Shown here piece by piece: positions 1-8,333 of a stretch of 64,000 bases of DNA. The position numbers and the translations under genes were made by a program. Numbering within the stretch: the stretch's first letter is position 1; every line of letters begins with the position of its first letter. Where the stretch lies: contig CAYGWM010000008.1 of NCBI GenBank assembly GCA_964353555.1, positions 1 through 64,000 of the forward strand, given 5' to 3'. A model generated the notes under the pieces. That model was not told the DNA's origin. It was given only the letters and a program-made list of their open reading frames with translations, and did not search any database. The stretch is from PR03 sp964353555. Lineage in GTDB: Bacteria > Myxococcota_A > UBA9160 > PR03.

Positions 1-818
1 ACGCGACCGAACGCAGCGCGCGCGATCGGCGCGTCGGCTTCGTGTTCCAGCACTATGCACTGTTCCGCCACATGAGCGTCTTCGAGAACGTCGCATTCGG
101 GCTGCGCGTGCGACCGCGACGCGACCGTCCTGCCCATCGCGAGATCGAGGAACGCGTGCATGAGCTTCTGCGTCTGGTGCAGCTCGAGGGCATGTCGCAG
201 CGGCTGCCGTCGCAGCTCTCAGGCGGCCAACGCCAACGCGTGGCGCTGGCACGCGCGCTCGCCGTCCGGCCGCGCGTGCTGTTGCTCGACGAGCCGTTCG
301 GCGCGCTCGACTCGCGCGTGCGCAAGGACTTGCGACGCTGGCTTCGACAGCTCCATGACGAGCTTCACATCACGAGCGTGTTCGTAACCCACGATCAGGA
401 AGAGGCTCTCGAACTGGCCAACCGCGTGGTCGTGATGAACCAGGGACGCATCGAACAGGTCGGTACGCCCGAGCAGGTCTACCACGAGCCCGCGACACGC
501 TTCGTCTACGAGTTCCTCGGCGACGTAAACATCTTCCGCGAGCGCGGCGAGGACCCGCGCCACGGCGGAATGTACGTGCGACCACATTGCGTCGACATCA
601 CGCGGCAACCGGGCGGTGCGGGTACGCTGCCCGCGCGCGTACAGCGGGTCCACATCGCTGGGCCGACCGTCAAGGTCGAGCTGCTGACGGATGTCGGAGA
701 CCTCGTGCAGGCTGAGATCTCCCAGCAGCAGCAACGTCGCCTAGTGCTCGCCCGGGAGGACCAGGTGTACGTGCGCCCGGTAGAGTCGCGAGCATTCGAC
801 GAGGACTACTCCATCTAG
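1..818 (+). CDS. cysA: Sulfate/thiosulfate ABC transporter ATP-binding protein CysA (5' end cut by window edge)
   Basis: ATPase subunit of an importer that would energise sulfate/thiosulfate uptake at the inner membrane. The frame is already open at base 3, so the N-terminus and Walker A lie outside the window. Visible in order are a Q-loop segment (GFVFQHYALFRHM), the signature LSGGQRQRVALARAL, Walker B LLLDEPFGALD and the switch histidine in VFVTHDQEEAL. A C-terminal extension of about 90 residues (VRPHCVDITR onward) looks like the TOBE-type regulatory domain. The Q-loop plus FENVAFGL is characteristic of CysA rather than of MalK or PotA. The partner permease genes (cysT, cysW) and the binding protein are not in the window and presumably lie to the left. 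The TAG stop is at 816-818. Confidence 0.88.
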   Translation, partial: ATERSARDRRVGFVFQHYALFRHMSVFENVAFGLRVRPRRDRPAHREIEERVHELLRLVQLEGMSQRLPSQLSGGQRQRVALARALAVRPRVLLLDEPFGALDSRVRKDLRRWLRQLHDELHITSVFVTHDQEEALELANRVVVMNQGRIEQVGTPEQVYHEPATRFVYEFLGDVNIFRERGEDPRHGGMYVRPHCVDITRQPGGAGTLPARVQRVHIAGPTVKVELLTDVGDLVQAEISQQQQRRLVLAREDQVYVRPVESRAFDEDYSI

Positions 819-842
819 CTCCGATCTGGATCCGCGCCGGCC

Positions 843-881
843 CAACAACTTGACAACCGCAATAACTTGACGCCCGGCACC
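843..881 (+). repeat. Dispersed intergenic repeat, copy 1
   Basis: A 39-bp element made of two imperfect direct half-repeats. Each half has a CAAYAACTTGAC core, the TGAC motifs are 17 bp apart, and the second half ends in TGACGCCCGGCACC. It starts 24 bp after the cysA stop. Three further copies are at 7224 (inverted), 13205 and 39033. Confidence 0.85.
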
Positions 882-883
882 CC

Positions 884-912
884 TTGCGGGAATAACTGAA
901 CACGTTCATAAT
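884..912 (+). promoter_or_regulatory. Predicted sigma70-type promoter of the TetR gene
   Basis: TTGCGG (884-889) and CATAAT (907-912) are separated by 17 bp. Transcription would start near 919-920, almost at the start codons at 920/923, so the mRNA may be leaderless; no Shine-Dalgarno is visible. The palindrome at 897-908 lies in the spacer and touches the -10. Confidence 0.5.
897..908. promoter_or_regulatory. Candidate TetR operator (inverted repeat TGAAC-N2-GTTCA)
   Basis: The 12-bp inverted repeat TGAACACGTTCA has 5-bp arms and a 2-bp centre. It sits between the -35 and -10 of the promoter immediately upstream of the TetR gene, the usual place for an autoregulatory operator of this family. 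Binding is inferred. Confidence 0.45.
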
Positions 913-922
913 TATTATCGTG

Positions 923-1564
923 ATGGCTTGCACCCAATTCGAGGGCTCGAGTCAGCGCGAGCGGAACAAGCGCGCGAAGTGGGCGCGGATCGAGCGCGCG
1001 GCGCGAGAACTGTTTGCCGGCCGTGGCTTCGCCGATGCCTCGATGCGAGCGATCGCGGCGCGGGCGCGGGTCGCGACGGGCACGCTGTTCCTGTACGCGC
1101 GCGACAAGCGCGAGCTGCTGTTCCTGGTGTTCCAGGGCGAGTCGCAGCGGATCTTCGCGGAGGCCGACGCAGCCTCCCGCGACGATGCGGACCTGGTCGA
1201 TGCGCTGATGGAACTCTTCGGCGGCTTCCTCGATTTCTACGCGCGGAATCCTGAACTCTCTGCGGCGATCCTGCGCGAGTTCTTCTTTCGTCCCTACGAA
1301 CCGGAGCGGCTCGGGGCGCTGACGCGTGAGTACGGCGCACGTGTCGCGCAGCGCGTCGAGCGGGCCCGCACCCGCGGCGAATTGCGCAGCGACGTGCCCG
1401 CGGCCGTCGCCGCGAACCAATTCTTCGCGCATTACGCCTACTGGGTGCAGGCGTGGCTCGGCTCGCGGCTGGTTTCGCGCGAAGAAGCCGAGCGGAGACT
1501 ACGCGAAGCACTGCGACTGCAAGTGGAAGGACTGCGCCCGCCCCCGAGAAGGAGATCCGAATGA
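923..1564 (+). CDS. TetR/AcrR-family transcriptional regulator
   Basis: DNA-binding repressor of about 213 residues, the normal TetR length. The N-terminal three-helix domain (about residues 20-65) shows the conserved pattern AARELFAGRGFADASMRAIAARARVATGTLFLYARDK, with the recognition helix in VATGTLFLY. The C-terminal two-thirds is a helical ligand and dimerisation domain (WVQAWLG region). A GTG at 920 precedes the ATG at 923 in frame, and either could be used. The stop overlaps the next gene's ATG in ATGA (1561-1564), so it is co-transcribed with the COQ4-like gene, which is a likely regulatory target. The promoter and operator upstream suggest autorepression. The ligand is unknown; fatty acyl-CoA or hydrophobic compounds are typical but cannot be read from sequence. 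Confidence 0.9.
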   Translation: MACTQFEGSSQRERNKRAKWARIERAARELFAGRGFADASMRAIAARARVATGTLFLYARDKRELLFLVFQGESQRIFAEADAASRDDADLVDALMELFGGFLDFYARNPELSAAILREFFFRPYEPERLGALTREYGARVAQRVERARTRGELRSDVPAAVAANQFFAHYAYWVQAWLGSRLVSREEAERRLREALRLQVEGLRPPPRRRSE

Positions 1565-2148
1565 CGAGCTACGACGGCGGCCTCTCGCTGCGCGACGCGC
1601 GCACGTGCTACTTCCGCGACAACGCGTTCGGCGACGATGGCGGCTACGCGAAGAAGTGGGTCAAGGTGCAGCTCGGCCCGCTGCCCCTCGCGTTTCCGAA
1701 CTCGGCAGCGCGCGTCCGCGCCGTCAAGTATCACGACCTGCACCATGTCGTAACGGGCTACGCGACTCACGTCGTCGGGGAGGCCGAGATCGGCGCCTGG
1801 GAGATCGGCAGCGGCTGCGCAGACTTCATCGCGGCCTGGATCCTGAATCTGTACGCGATGGTGCTCGGCTTCCTGTCCGGACATCCCGGCGCCGTGTGGC
1901 GCGCGTTCCTGCGCGGGCGCCGCACGCGCAATCTCTATCGCGTCGACTACGACGACGCGTTGCTCGATGCGTCGCTTGCCGAAATGCGTGCCAACCTCGG
2001 ACTCGATCCGCAGCTCGCGCTCGCGCCAGCGACGCTCGCAGAGCGCGCGGGGTTCGCCGCCTGGAGCGCGATCGCGATTGCGCTGGCCCTCGCGACCACG
2101 GCGCTGCTCTGGGCCCCCGTGATCTTCGTGGTTCGTGCGCTGGTCTGA
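1561..2148 (+). CDS. COQ4-like protein with HDxxH-x11-E motif
   Basis: A 195-residue protein of unproven function. Its central segment (H58-D59-L-H-H62 ... E74) exactly fits the HDxxH-x11-E metal-binding signature of COQ4, the ubiquinone-biosynthesis protein. In COQ4 this motif binds zinc and the protein supports quinone head-group processing at the membrane. The C-terminus (about residues 165-195) is one long hydrophobic helix, and the stretch near FIAAWILNLYAMVLGFLSG is also hydrophobic, so membrane association is likely. It overlaps the TetR gene by 4 bp, suggesting a TetR-controlled redox or lipid function. Other members of this HDxxH family in bacteria have no assigned role, so the quinone link is inference. 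Confidence 0.7.
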   Translation: MTSYDGGLSLRDARTCYFRDNAFGDDGGYAKKWVKVQLGPLPLAFPNSAARVRAVKYHDLHHVVTGYATHVVGEAEIGAWEIGSGCADFIAAWILNLYAMVLGFLSGHPGAVWRAFLRGRRTRNLYRVDYDDALLDASLAEMRANLGLDPQLALAPATLAERAGFAAWSAIAIALALATTALLWAPVIFVVRALV

Positions 2149-2178
2149 TTGGACTGCAAGCGCGATACCGTCCGTCGC

Positions 2179-3783
2179 ATGCACTTCGCGAGCTTCGACT
2201 TCGGGGATCCCATCTTCGATTGCTTCGGGCTGCGCGTTTCGGCGCAGCTGGTGACGACCGAGAATCTCTACGGCATCGATCCCGATCGCGTGCGCATCGA
2301 GCGCGAGGATCGCCGCGTGCGCATCACTGCGAGGGGTCTGCGTTGCGCCGGCGGCCAGCAGACCGCCGCGGGTTCACTTGCACTCGAGGTGGAGGACGCC
2401 GGCAGCGATCGCGTGCGAATGCGCGTGTCCGCCACCGCGCGCGAAACGATTCGCTGCACGAAAGTGCTGCTGCGCGACCTCGATCCCGCCCTCGCCACCT
2501 CGACCGACGGCGCCAGCTTCGCGCCGGTCGGCGATCACGGCGAACTGTTCTGCTACCCGATGCGGCTGCCGACGCCGCTGCTCTGGCTGCGCGCCGGCGA
2601 CGCGCTCTTCGCATTGCGCGCCGAGGATCTGCGCGTGCGCGAGAAACGATTTGCGCTGTACCGCGAACGCGTCGGCGATCTCGCGGGGCGCGGCGCAGCA
2701 GAGCTGATCCACGAGGAGGAGGCGACGTGCTTCTCGACGACGATCGAGACACCCGACTTCATCGTCGATCGCGGCGGCGATGCGCGCGCCAGCGAAGCCG
2801 AGCACGTCGCCTTCGTGGAACGCGCGTTCGGGCTGCAACGCTTTGCCGAGCGCAGCGACGTGCCGGCGTGGGCGCTCGATCTCGCGCTGGTCGTGGTGCT
2901 GCACGGCATGCACTGGAGCGGTCGCGTCTTCCTCGACTACGCGGCGATGCTCGAAGTGCTGCGCTTCGTTGCGGCACGCATCGCCCCGCGACGCGTACTC
3001 GCGTACCTGCCAGGATGGGAGGGTCGCTACTACTGGCAGTACGGCGAGTATCGCGCTGAACCGCGACTCGGCGGCGACGTCGGCTTCGCGAAGCTCTGCG
3101 ACGGAGCGCGCGCTCTCGGCATCCACCTGATGCCGATGTTCGGCGCCAACTGCGTGAATGCCTGGCTGCCGCGCTTCCGCGCTCTCGACGCGAGCGCCTA
3201 CCTGAAGAGCGCCACCGGCAATCGCTTCCACGGCAACACGCCGGACTGGGACCTCTCGCGCGCGCACGACACCGGCTGGCAGGCGTGGCTGAACCCGGGG
3301 TATCCCGGTTGGCAGGGCGAGCTGGCCGGCCAGATCGAATCGCTCGCGACGCGCTTCGGTTTCGACGCGGTGTTCCTCGACACCACCGAGGTCTGGACCA
3401 ACGATCCCGACCACGCGGTCGCCGACGGCTACCGCGCACTCGCGCAACGGCTGCACGCGTCGATCCCCAACCTGCTGCTCGGCGGCGAGTACGACTACGA
3501 TGCGCTGCTCGGCTGCTTCGCGCTGTTCCAGCGCGCGTGGTGGACGCAGGCTCCGGCTTGGACCCAGCGCTACGTGCAGCGCTTCGCGCATCTGTGCGAG
3601 GGCGAACCCGAGGGCCGCACGGGCGTGCACGAGTTCGGCGTGTGGAAGCCGGGATCGGTCGCCGCCGCGCCGGGATTGCTCGCGACGATCGCGTTCCAGG
3701 ATGGAACGCTCGAGCGGTCGGGCGCGGCGATCGACGCGGCGATCGCGCAGGTGGCACAACGAGGCGCGTGGACGACCGAGTGA
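2179..3783 (+). CDS. Putative TIM-barrel glycoside-hydrolase-like protein
   Basis: About 534 residues, not assigned to a named family. The N-terminal half looks like a beta-rich domain (ERED..VRITARGLRC, VSATARETIRC). The C-terminal half has barrel-like strands: RRVLAYLPGWEGRYYW, LGIHLMPMFGANCVNAW, FGFDAVFLDTTEVW and NLLLGGEYDYD. Clustered acidic and aromatic residues (LDTTE, GGEYDYD, WWTQAPAW) recall the active-site strands of DUF6259-type glycosidase-like proteins. There is no signal peptide, so it is probably cytoplasmic. A TTG at 2149 would add 10 residues and directly abut the previous stop. I prefer ATG 2179, where the domain begins. It is likely the third gene of the TetR/COQ4-like operon. 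Sugar specificity cannot be inferred. Confidence 0.6.
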   Translation: MHFASFDFGDPIFDCFGLRVSAQLVTTENLYGIDPDRVRIEREDRRVRITARGLRCAGGQQTAAGSLALEVEDAGSDRVRMRVSATARETIRCTKVLLRDLDPALATSTDGASFAPVGDHGELFCYPMRLPTPLLWLRAGDALFALRAEDLRVREKRFALYRERVGDLAGRGAAELIHEEEATCFSTTIETPDFIVDRGGDARASEAEHVAFVERAFGLQRFAERSDVPAWALDLALVVVLHGMHWSGRVFLDYAAMLEVLRFVAARIAPRRVLAYLPGWEGRYYWQYGEYRAEPRLGGDVGFAKLCDGARALGIHLMPMFGANCVNAWLPRFRALDASAYLKSATGNRFHGNTPDWDLSRAHDTGWQAWLNPGYPGWQGELAGQIESLATRFGFDAVFLDTTEVWTNDPDHAVADGYRALAQRLHASIPNLLLGGEYDYDALLGCFALFQRAWWTQAPAWTQRYVQRFAHLCEGEPEGRTGVHEFGVWKPGSVAAAPGLLATIAFQDGTLERSGAAIDAAIAQVAQRGAWTTE

Positions 3784-3851
3784 ACTCGCGTTCCGCCTCG
3801 TCCGGTGCGACGCCAACGGCTAGCTTGTGCCGATCCCACGGAGAGTGGTCG

Positions 3852-4436
3852 ATGACCGAGTTCACCCCGATCGAGCCGAGCGAGCCCACGCGAATCTCCG
3901 CCTCCGAATACTTCCGTCTCGTCGAGATGGGCGTGCTCGAAGAAGACGACCGCGTCGAGCTCCTCGAAGGGGTGATCGTCGCGATGACGCCGCCGAACCC
4001 GCCGCATGCGACGGCCGTGACGAAGACGACCTACGCCCTGATGCGAGCGGTCGCAGAGCGCGCGCTGGTGCGCACGCAATGCGATTTCGTCGCGAGCGCA
4101 TGGTCCGTCCCCGAGCCCGACGTCGCGATCGTCCCGGGCGAGGCCGATGACTACGCGGGGTCCCATCCGAGTCGTGCGCTCCTGCTCGTCGAGGTCTCCG
4201 ACTCGTCCGTGAAGCAAGACCGCCTGAGCAAGTCGCGCATCTACGCCGCCGCGAACATTCCCGAGTACTGGATCGTGAACCTGCGCGAGTCGGTCGTCGA
4301 GGTATTGCGCGACCCCGATCCCGCGACCGCGCTCTATCGCGACCTGCGGACCGTCCGCGCCGGCGACGAACTCGAACTCGTCGCGCTGCCCGGCGCGCAC
4401 GTCGCGGTCGCGGATCTGCTGCCGAAGCGCAGCTGA
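3852..4436 (+). CDS. Uma2 family (DUF820) restriction-endonuclease-like protein
   Basis: A 194-residue member of the Uma2/DUF820 family, a PD-(D/E)XK nuclease fold. Family marks are RISASEYFRLVEMGVL, VELLEGVIVAMTPP, EPDVAIV and LLVEVSDSSVKQDRLSK followed by YAAANIPEYWIVNL. The D of EPDVAI and the E of LVEVS, with the lysine in VKQDRLSK, are the expected catalytic-type residues. The start ATG at 3852 follows a GGAG-type ribosome site. These genes are common as stand-alone copies in cyanobacteria and other lineages and usually lack a defined biological role. It ends 4 bp from the convergent EamA gene. Confidence 0.85.
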   Translation: MTEFTPIEPSEPTRISASEYFRLVEMGVLEEDDRVELLEGVIVAMTPPNPPHATAVTKTTYALMRAVAERALVRTQCDFVASAWSVPEPDVAIVPGEADDYAGSHPSRALLLVEVSDSSVKQDRLSKSRIYAAANIPEYWIVNLRESVVEVLRDPDPATALYRDLRTVRAGDELELVALPGAHVAVADLLPKRS

Positions 4437-4440
4437 TCGC

Positions 4441-5376
4441 TCAGCTCGCGGGTCGCCTCGCGTGGCCCAGCGCCGTCAGCAGCGATCCGAATACGACTAG
4501 TGCCGCGCCGACCCAGCTCGCGCCGGAAAGATGCTCGCTCGCGAACTGCTCCGGAGCGATCCGCGTGACCACGCGCGCGAAGGCCAGCGTCGCGAGCGGC
4601 GTCAGCGCGAGGACCGCGGAGACGCGCGATGCCTCCAGATGCTCGAGCGCAGCGGCGAAAGCGCCGTAGGCGACGAGTGTGTTGGCGGCACAGAACACCA
4701 GCACGCTCCACGACCACGGCGACAGCGACGCGAACTTCGCCGGGTGCGCGAACGGCGCGAAGCAGATCGCGCAGCCCGCGAAGATGCAGAGCATCACGCC
4801 CTGTGACGAGAGCGCCTGCAACAGCTGTTTCTGTGCGAGCCCATAGATCGCCCAGGTCAGCGCGGCGACACCAATCCATGCGACGCCCACGAGGTAGACG
4901 TCGATCTCGCGTCCCAGTACGGCGAGTTGGGACGCGAAGAAGGTGCCGATTCCGATCACCAGCACCGCGAAGCCGAGCCATTGCGCCGGCGCGAAGCGCT
5001 CGCGGAACACCACCAGACCGCCGAGCGCGAGTAGCAACGGCCCGAGCTGGATCAACACCTGCGCGTTGGCGGGCGAGGTGTGATCGAGGCCGAGCAGGAA
5101 CGCGATGTAGTTCGCGGCGAGCCCGAGCGTCGCGACGAGTAGCAGCCGCACGCCGCTGCGCGGCAAGCTACGCAGCGCGGGCAGTCGGCCGGTCGCCGCG
5201 AGCAGCGCAGCGAGCACCAACGCCGAGATCGCGAAGCGGAAGCCGGTGAGCGTCGCGGCATCGAGGTCGCGCAGCGCACGGCGCAGCGCCAGCGGCAGCA
5301 CGCCCCAGAGCAGCATCGTCGTCGAAGCGAGTGCGAAGCCAACGGCGCGGCGGCCAGAGGGTCGGTGCAGCTCCAT
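4441..5376 (-). CDS. EamA/DMT-superfamily membrane transporter
   Basis: A 311-residue integral membrane protein with about ten hydrophobic helices in two repeats of five, as in EamA (RhaT/YdcZ-like) transporters. The repeats begin at VGFALASTTMLLWGVLPLAL and at IGVAALTWAIYGLAQKQLL. The conserved LLWG and the NYIAFLLGLDHTSPANAQVLIQLGP region match the family. These proteins export or import small metabolites across the inner membrane, and the substrate cannot be predicted. It is transcribed divergently from the sensor kinase, with starts about 48 bp apart. Confidence 0.88.
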   Translation of the reverse strand: MELHRPSGRRAVGFALASTTMLLWGVLPLALRRALRDLDAATLTGFRFAISALVLAALLAATGRLPALRSLPRSGVRLLLVATLGLAANYIAFLLGLDHTSPANAQVLIQLGPLLLALGGLVVFRERFAPAQWLGFAVLVIGIGTFFASQLAVLGREIDVYLVGVAWIGVAALTWAIYGLAQKQLLQALSSQGVMLCIFAGCAICFAPFAHPAKFASLSPWSWSVLVFCAANTLVAYGAFAAALEHLEASRVSAVLALTPLATLAFARVVTRIAPEQFASEHLSGASWVGAALVVFGSLLTALGHARRPAS

Positions 5377-5424
5377 CGGCGGCGGAACGTAGCGGCAGCG
5401 TCAAGTCGGGCCGCCGGAGGGTCG

Positions 5425-7209
5425 ATGGCCAGCGAGGAGCGCGTCCGCCACGTGAACCCGTATTTCATCCTGCCGCTCGCGTCCGCCCTCGCCTGCCTGG
5501 TGTTCGGCGTGCTGATCCTCGCGCGCGACCCGGAATCGCCGCCGCACCGCTGCGCCTCAGCGCTGCTGTTCGGCGGAACCTGGTGGGGCGTCTGCGAGGC
5601 GCTGTGGACGCTGGCGCCGGACGCACCCACTGCGCTCGTGTTGCTGCGCATCTCGGCGCCGGGCTGGATCGCCGTGGGACCCGTGTGCATGCACCTGTTC
5701 CTCGCGACCGAGCGGCGCAGCGCGCACCCGCTGCGCACTGTTCTTCCGCTTGCGTACGCGAGTGCCGGATTCTTCCTGCTCGTCGAGTGGGCGGAGCCCT
5801 TTCTCGAGAGCGGTCCCTTCCTCACCGAGGGCATGACGCACGTGCCGTGGGGTTACGCGTACGTCCCGGGGCCCGCGTATTGGCTCTGGTACTCGTTCAC
5901 GGTGCTGACCTCCTCGGCGGGAATCTTCGCGGCCGTCGCCGACCTGCGCGCTGGCGCGTCGCCCGCCGAAACGCGCCAGACGCCGTGGCTGGGCACCGGC
6001 ATCGGGATTCCGTTGCTGATCGGCTCCACCACCGACGGCTTGCTTCCGCTGCTCGGCATCCAGCTGCCTCGTCTCGGTGTCGCATCCTTCGCGATGTTCG
6101 GCGCGCTGCTCAGCTGGAGCATGCACCGCTTCGGTTTCTCGCTGCTGGCGCCGACGGCGTTCGCCGGACAGATCCTCGAGTCGATGCCGGAAGGCGTGGC
6201 GCTCGCGACGCCCGAGGGCCGCATCCGCGTCGCCAACCCGAGTCTCGCGGCGCTGCTCGGCGTTCCGCTCGCGTCGCTGCTCGATCGCCCGCTGCAGTCG
6301 TTCCTGCCCGGGATCGGGCTCTCGGCTTCGAGTTCACTGCGCGAGATCGAGTGCGAGATCGCAACCCCCAGCCAACGCGTCCCGGTGGCGCTATCGGCGG
6401 CGCCGCTGCGCGACAAGCGGGGCGCAGATCTCGGACTCGTGCTGGTCGTGCGCGACCTGCGCGAGGTCGTGAACCTGCGCACCCGGCTGCTCACCTCGGC
6501 ACGCCTCGCAGCGGTCGGCGAACTGGCCGCCGGCATCGCCCACGAGATCAACAACCCACTGGCCTACATCGGCGCCAACCTGCGTGCGCTGCGCGAACAC
6601 TGGCTGACGCTCGCGGACGCGTGGCAGGACGACGCCGCGAAGGTGGACTTCGCCGAACTCTTCGACGAGGGCACCGCGATGCTCGACGACTCGCTGGAAG
6701 GCGTCGAACGGACCGCCGTGATCGTGCGCGACGTACGCTCCTTCTCCCACGGCGGTAGCGACGAGCGCGAGCGCTTCGACCCGAACGAGCTGCTCGATCG
6801 CGCGCTGCGCGTCGCGGCACCGCAGCTGCGTCGCTCGGCACAGATCGAGCGCGAGTACGGCGAGATCCCGCGTGCGTTCGGTGCGCCGCGCGAACTGGAG
6901 CAGGTGTTCCTCAACCTGATCGTGAACGCAGCCCAGGCGATCGACGGCACGGGCGTCGTGCGCGTGCGCACGTCGGTCGTGGACAGGTCGATCGAGATTG
7001 CGGTGGCCGACACCGGTCGCGGCATCGCGCCCGAACACATCGAGCGCATCTTCGACCCGTTCTTCACCACCAAGGCGGTCGGCGAAGGCACCGGCCTCGG
7101 TCTCTCGATCTCGCACGAAATCGTGCGCCGCCACGGCGGCCGCATCGACGTCAGCTCCGAACCCGGCCAAGGCACCGAATTCCGCGTCCATCTCCCAGTC
7201 GCGGAATGA
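5425..7209 (+). CDS. Membrane sensor histidine kinase (7TM N-terminus, PAS, HisKA, HATPase)
   Basis: 594 residues. Residues about 10-235 form roughly seven transmembrane helices, like the 7TM sensor region of some histidine kinases. Then come a PAS-like domain (QILESMPEGVALATPEGRIRVANPSLAALLG), a HisKA segment with the phosphoacceptor His373 in AAGIAHEINNPLAYI, and an HATPase_c domain. The latter has the N box VFLNLIVNAAQAI, G1 VADTGRGI, F box FDPFFTTK and G2 GTGLGLSI. The ATG at 5425 is chosen because GGAGG lies just upstream; a start at 5365 would overlap the divergent EamA start. No response regulator adjoins it, so it is an orphan kinase. The HEINNP type resembles NtrB/AtoS-class kinases that often pair with sigma54 activators. 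Confidence 0.92.
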   Translation: MASEERVRHVNPYFILPLASALACLVFGVLILARDPESPPHRCASALLFGGTWWGVCEALWTLAPDAPTALVLLRISAPGWIAVGPVCMHLFLATERRSAHPLRTVLPLAYASAGFFLLVEWAEPFLESGPFLTEGMTHVPWGYAYVPGPAYWLWYSFTVLTSSAGIFAAVADLRAGASPAETRQTPWLGTGIGIPLLIGSTTDGLLPLLGIQLPRLGVASFAMFGALLSWSMHRFGFSLLAPTAFAGQILESMPEGVALATPEGRIRVANPSLAALLGVPLASLLDRPLQSFLPGIGLSASSSLREIECEIATPSQRVPVALSAAPLRDKRGADLGLVLVVRDLREVVNLRTRLLTSARLAAVGELAAGIAHEINNPLAYIGANLRALREHWLTLADAWQDDAAKVDFAELFDEGTAMLDDSLEGVERTAVIVRDVRSFSHGGSDERERFDPNELLDRALRVAAPQLRRSAQIEREYGEIPRAFGAPRELEQVFLNLIVNAAQAIDGTGVVRVRTSVVDRSIEIAVADTGRGIAPEHIERIFDPFFTTKAVGEGTGLGLSISHEIVRRHGGRIDVSSEPGQGTEFRVHLPVAE

Positions 7210-7223
7210 AAACCGTGAAAACC

Positions 7224-7262
7224 GGTGCCGGGCGTCAGGTTATTGGTTTGTCAGGTTATTGG
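7224..7262 (-). repeat. Dispersed intergenic repeat, copy 4 (inverted)
   Basis: Reverse-strand copy of the TAACYTGACGCCCGGCACC element. It reads GGTGCCGGGCGTCAGGTTAT on the plus strand and is followed by a second GTCAGGTTATTGG half 16 bp on. It lies 15 bp after the sensor-kinase stop. Like copy 3 it carries CCTGAC rather than CTTGAC. Confidence 0.85.
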
Positions 7263-7270
7263 ATCCGGGT

Positions 7271-7300
7271 GATTGGACTGGCGGATTGGCTGCTGATTGG
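7271..7300 (+). promoter_or_regulatory. GATTGG direct repeats upstream of the MocR gene
   Basis: GATTGG occurs at 7271, 7284 and 7295 on the same strand, spaced 13 and 11 bp apart, 40-70 bp before the MocR start codon. MocR-type regulators commonly bind direct repeats near their own promoters, so this is a candidate operator. Two TTATTGG motifs just upstream belong to repeat copy 4, which complicates the reading. Confidence 0.3.
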
Positions 7301-7338
7301 AGCTTTCAAATCCACATTGGCTCCCATAGCCTCCGGAT

Positions 7339-8333
7339 GTGCTCGACCCTCCCTTCCGCGCCGACCCGCTGCATCCCGACCCGGTTTACCGGCAGCTCGC
7401 CGATCACCTCGCCGAGTTGATTCGCGCCGGGCGGTTGCCGGCCGGAGAGCGGGTCCCGCCGACGCGCGAACTGGCATCCGCGCTGGCCCTCTCCCGCAAC
7501 ACCGTCACGCGCGCCTATCAGTGGCTGATCGACGCGGGATTCCTCGGCGCCCACNNNNNNNNNNNNNNNNNNNNNNNNNNNNNNNNNNNNNNNNNNNNNN
7601 NNNNNNNNNNNNNNNNNNNNNNNNNNNNNNNNNNNNNNNNNNNNNNNNNNNNNNGCGGCGCGACGAGCTGCTCGCGCTCTCCGACCGCGTGCAAATGCCG
7701 ATCGTCGAGGACGACTACGACTGCGAGACGCGCCTCGTGCCGAACTCGGCGCTGGCGCTGAAGACGCTCGATTCCGGGGATCGCGTGATCTATGCCGGCA
7801 CGTTCTCGAAAGCGCTGTTTCCCGGATTGCGGCTCGGCTACGTGGTCGGCGCGCCGCCGCTGCTCGCGGCGCTCTCGCGCAGCCGCGCGGCGACCAGCCA
7901 ACAGCCGTCGCTGGTCGACCAGATGGCAGTCGCCGAGCTGCTCGCGAGTGACGCGCTCGAGCGCCACGTGCGGCGCGTGCGCAAGCGCAATGCGGAGCGT
8001 CTCGTTGCAATGATCGAGACGCTACAGGCAGCGATGCCGGCGGGCACGCGCTTTCGCGAACCCTGCGGCGGCAGCTCCGTCTGGGTGGAGCTGCCGAGCG
8101 CGACGGACACCGATGCACTCGCGGTCGCCGCGCACGAACGCGGCATCGCGTATGGGCGCAGCGAGCTGTTCCGCATCGACGGCGAAGGCGCGCCTGCACT
8201 GCTGCTGTCGTTCTCGGGACTCGCACCCGATGCCATCCGATCTGGCGTCACGGAGCTCGCAAGCTCGTTACGGCGCCAGGGCGTCCGCCCGCGTCGCGCA
8301 GTCATCCACCGGGTTGCGCGGAGAACGCGATGA
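7339..8333 (+). CDS. MocR/PdxR-family GntR regulator with aminotransferase-like domain, interrupted by an assembly gap
   Basis: Transcription factor with an N-terminal winged helix and a C-terminal fold-type-I PLP-binding domain. Residues 1-72 show the GntR HTH (PVYRQLADHLAELIRAGRLPAGERVPPTRELASALALSRNTVTRAYQWL). After the gap come PIVEDDYDCE and the PLP-lysine motif YAGTFSKALFPGLRLGY, then the small domain. Family length is about 450-490 residues, so roughly 180-200 residues (about 0.6 kb) are missing. The 100 Ns are a placeholder, which also explains why the two halves are in different frames. Start is GTG 7339. Its stop overlaps the next gene (ATGA at 8330-8333), so the small membrane protein downstream may be co-regulated. 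Confidence 0.85.
7555..7654. other. Assembly gap (100 N) inside the MocR gene
   Basis: A run of 100 undetermined bases of conventional size. The flanks do not repeat each other. Comparison with MocR family length implies that the true missing sequence is several hundred bases, not 100. Confidence 0.95.
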
